Of a stretch of DNA of 5,966 nucleotides, positions 4,729 through 5,966 are shown one piece after another. Numbering within the stretch: position 1 is the first letter of the stretch; each line of letters begins with the position of its first letter. Source of the DNA: Promethearchaeota archaeon (GTDB lineage Archaea; Asgardarchaeota; Lokiarchaeia; Sigynarchaeales; SOKP01); assembly GCA_019894735.1 (NCBI GenBank), contig JAGXOB010000141.1:1-5966 (forward strand), written 5' to 3'. The notes under the pieces were generated by a model, which worked only from the letters and a program-made list of their open reading frames with translations, searched no databases and was not told where the DNA came from. Made by a program: the position numbers and the translations under genes.

Positions 4729-5966
4729 TTGGAAGAAAAAAAGAATATAATAAGTGGTGGCGATGTGCTTGTTAAAGCCTTGCTAGAAGAAGATATTAAG
4801 TATTTATTTGGGATTATTGGCGGTCAATTTTTATCTATGTTTGATGCCGTATACAAATGGGGGCGCGAAAAGGGCATTAGTACCGTTATGTTTCGACACG
4901 AACAAGCAGCAGCACACGCAGCTGACGCTTGGGCAAGAGTGTCTAATAAACCGGGAATTTGTTTCGGAACTGTTGGTCCTGGCGCAACCCAACTCGTTCC
5001 AGGTGTAGGTGCAGCGTGGAGCGATAATATACCGATGATCGTCTTAGTACCCCAGGTGAATAGTAAATTTTCTGATTCATTCACTCTACAGGGGAATCTT
5101 GACCAGGTTACGATGTTTAAACCAATTACTAAATACCAGAAATCAATTCGAACGATAGAAGAAATTCCTGATGCAGTTCAAAAAGTTTTCCGGGAGGCTA
5201 CCAGTGGCCGACCAAGACCAGTGTTATTGGAGATATACGAGGACGCGTTTTTAAGCCAGAAAGAAGAGAGCGAAATTAAAATTATATCCCCCGATCAGTA
5301 TCGATGTATTGAAAAACCAGCTGTGAGCAATGAATTAATCCAAAAATCTTTAGAAATGTTATTAAAAGCTGAGAAGCCTTTAATCGTTTCTGGAGGTGGG
5401 GTGTCAAGATCAGAGGGATGGGACGAACTTCAAGAACTTGCTGAATATTTAAAAATTCCTGTCATAACAACTCTTATGGGTATTGGTACAATTTCAAGTA
5501 AGTCAGAAAGCTTTGTTGGAACAAGTATAAATGGGGTGGGTTTAAAAGCAGGCCCAGAAGCTGATGTAGTTCTTGCTCTCGGATGTAAGTTTTCCTATAT
5601 TATGGGTCACGGTGACGAACCATTTTGGAAAAATTCTCAAAAGATGATACAAGTGGATATAGATCCAGGAATAATAGGGCGAGCTAAACCTATCACACTA
5701 GGCGTTGTAAGCGACTGCAAACAGTTTTTAAAGCAGATTCTTGAAGCGGTTAAAAAAGGTCAAAAAGTTGAAAACCGCGAGTGGCTAAATGAATTAGTGA
5801 GTTTGAGAAAAACGCAGATGGCTGGTATGATGAAAAAAGCAACGAAAGATAAAATCCCAATATTACCTCAAAGATTAGTCAAAGATGTTTTAGAATTCAT
5901 GGATGAGGATGCGATATTTATCAACGATGGTGGGGATATAGCTTGTTACACTATAGAACAAATAGA
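4729..5966 (+). CDS. ThDP-dependent enzyme, acetolactate synthase / 2-hydroxyacyl-CoA lyase-like (3' truncated by window)
   Basis: The first 412 codons are present, of about 550 expected. The TTG start gives MEEKKNIISGGDVLVKALLE, a normal N-terminus for the family. The N-terminal pyrimidine-binding domain (about 10-175) holds FGIIGGQ, the catalytic Glu58 in RHEQAAAHAADAWAR, VGPGATQLVPG and DQVTMFKPITKY. The central domain (about 195-340) has the usual SGGGVSRSEGWDELQEL start, then VITTLMGIGT, ADVVLALGCKFSYIMGHG and MIQVDIDPGIIGR. The C-terminal domain has just begun (residue about 378; INDGGDIACY at 398-407), and the GDG...N diphosphate/Mg motif is beyond the edge. Central-domain wording (MGIGTISS, GCKFSYIMGHG) resembles oxalyl-CoA decarboxylase and 2-hydroxyacyl-CoA lyase more than acetolactate synthase, in my reading. 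It would make or cleave C-C bonds next to a carbonyl in the cytosol. The exact substrate is open. Its beginning (about 4855-5060) is visibly richer in G and C than neighbours. Confidence 0.88.
   Translation, partial: MEEKKNIISGGDVLVKALLEEDIKYLFGIIGGQFLSMFDAVYKWGREKGISTVMFRHEQAAAHAADAWARVSNKPGICFGTVGPGATQLVPGVGAAWSDNIPMIVLVPQVNSKFSDSFTLQGNLDQVTMFKPITKYQKSIRTIEEIPDAVQKVFREATSGRPRPVLLEIYEDAFLSQKEESEIKIISPDQYRCIEKPAVSNELIQKSLEMLLKAEKPLIVSGGGVSRSEGWDELQELAEYLKIPVITTLMGIGTISSKSESFVGTSINGVGLKAGPEADVVLALGCKFSYIMGHGDEPFWKNSQKMIQVDIDPGIIGRAKPITLGVVSDCKQFLKQILEAVKKGQKVENREWLNELVSLRKTQMAGMMKKATKDKIPILPQRLVKDVLEFMDEDAIFINDGGDIACYTIEQI

Noticed and set aside
4808..5008. Open frame of 66 codons on the plus strand
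   Set aside because: It lies wholly inside the ThDP enzyme gene in another frame, and its translation has no recognisable domain; the overlapping frame has clear family motifs.
4824..5084. Open frame of 86 codons on the minus strand
   Set aside because: It is antisense to the conserved N-terminal domain of the ThDP enzyme. Its Ala/Pro-rich translation is a mirror of the conserved coding region, with no start signal of its own.
1..5966. tRNA, rRNA, CRISPR array or insertion sequence
   Set aside because: No cloverleaf-like GC-rich block, no regularly spaced repeats, and no transposase-like reading frame were seen in the gaps on either strand.

Overview
The window is AT-rich DNA that most resembles an Asgard archaeon, probably Lokiarchaeia-like. 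This placement is inferred from gene content, not from a marker gene. The main evidence is a compact Rab/Ras-like small GTPase with the G3 sequence WDVGGEERFRFLLP, which I associate with Asgard GTPases. Supporting evidence is the surrounding HEAT-repeat and HEAT plus leucine-rich-repeat (LRR) proteins, a TrmB-like winged-helix protein, short GGTG-type Shine-Dalgarno (SD) sites, GTG and TTG starts, and TATA-like boxes with T-tract ends instead of bacterial promoters and hairpin terminators.

Layout, left to right: (1) the C-terminal part of an amidohydrolase-2-type TIM-barrel protein, cut by the left edge; (2) a 219-bp AT-rich gap with a bulged inverted repeat; (3) a small HEAT-repeat protein with a GTG start; (4) a 191-bp gap with T-tracts and TATA-like boxes; (5) a tight two-gene operon, small GTPase then TrmB-like winged-helix protein, with the second gene's SD site lying over the GTPase stop codon; (6) a four-helix membrane protein on the minus strand, convergent with the operon; (7) a 201-bp divergent promoter region; (8) a HEAT plus LRR fusion protein; (9) the first 412 codons of a thiamine-diphosphate (ThDP) enzyme of the acetolactate synthase / 2-hydroxyacyl-CoA lyase superfamily, with a TTG start and running off the right edge.

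The best-supported functional link is the GTPase and winged-helix pair, which are almost certainly co-transcribed and translationally coupled. That raises the possibility of a GTPase-controlled transcription factor, or of a protein that couples nucleotide state to gene expression. Two scaffold-type repeat proteins lie on either side of the pair and could be interaction partners, but they have their own promoters, so this is only proximity. The amidohydrolase and the ThDP enzyme look like unrelated metabolic genes at the two edges. No RNA genes, CRISPR arrays, insertion sequences or attachment sites were recognised.
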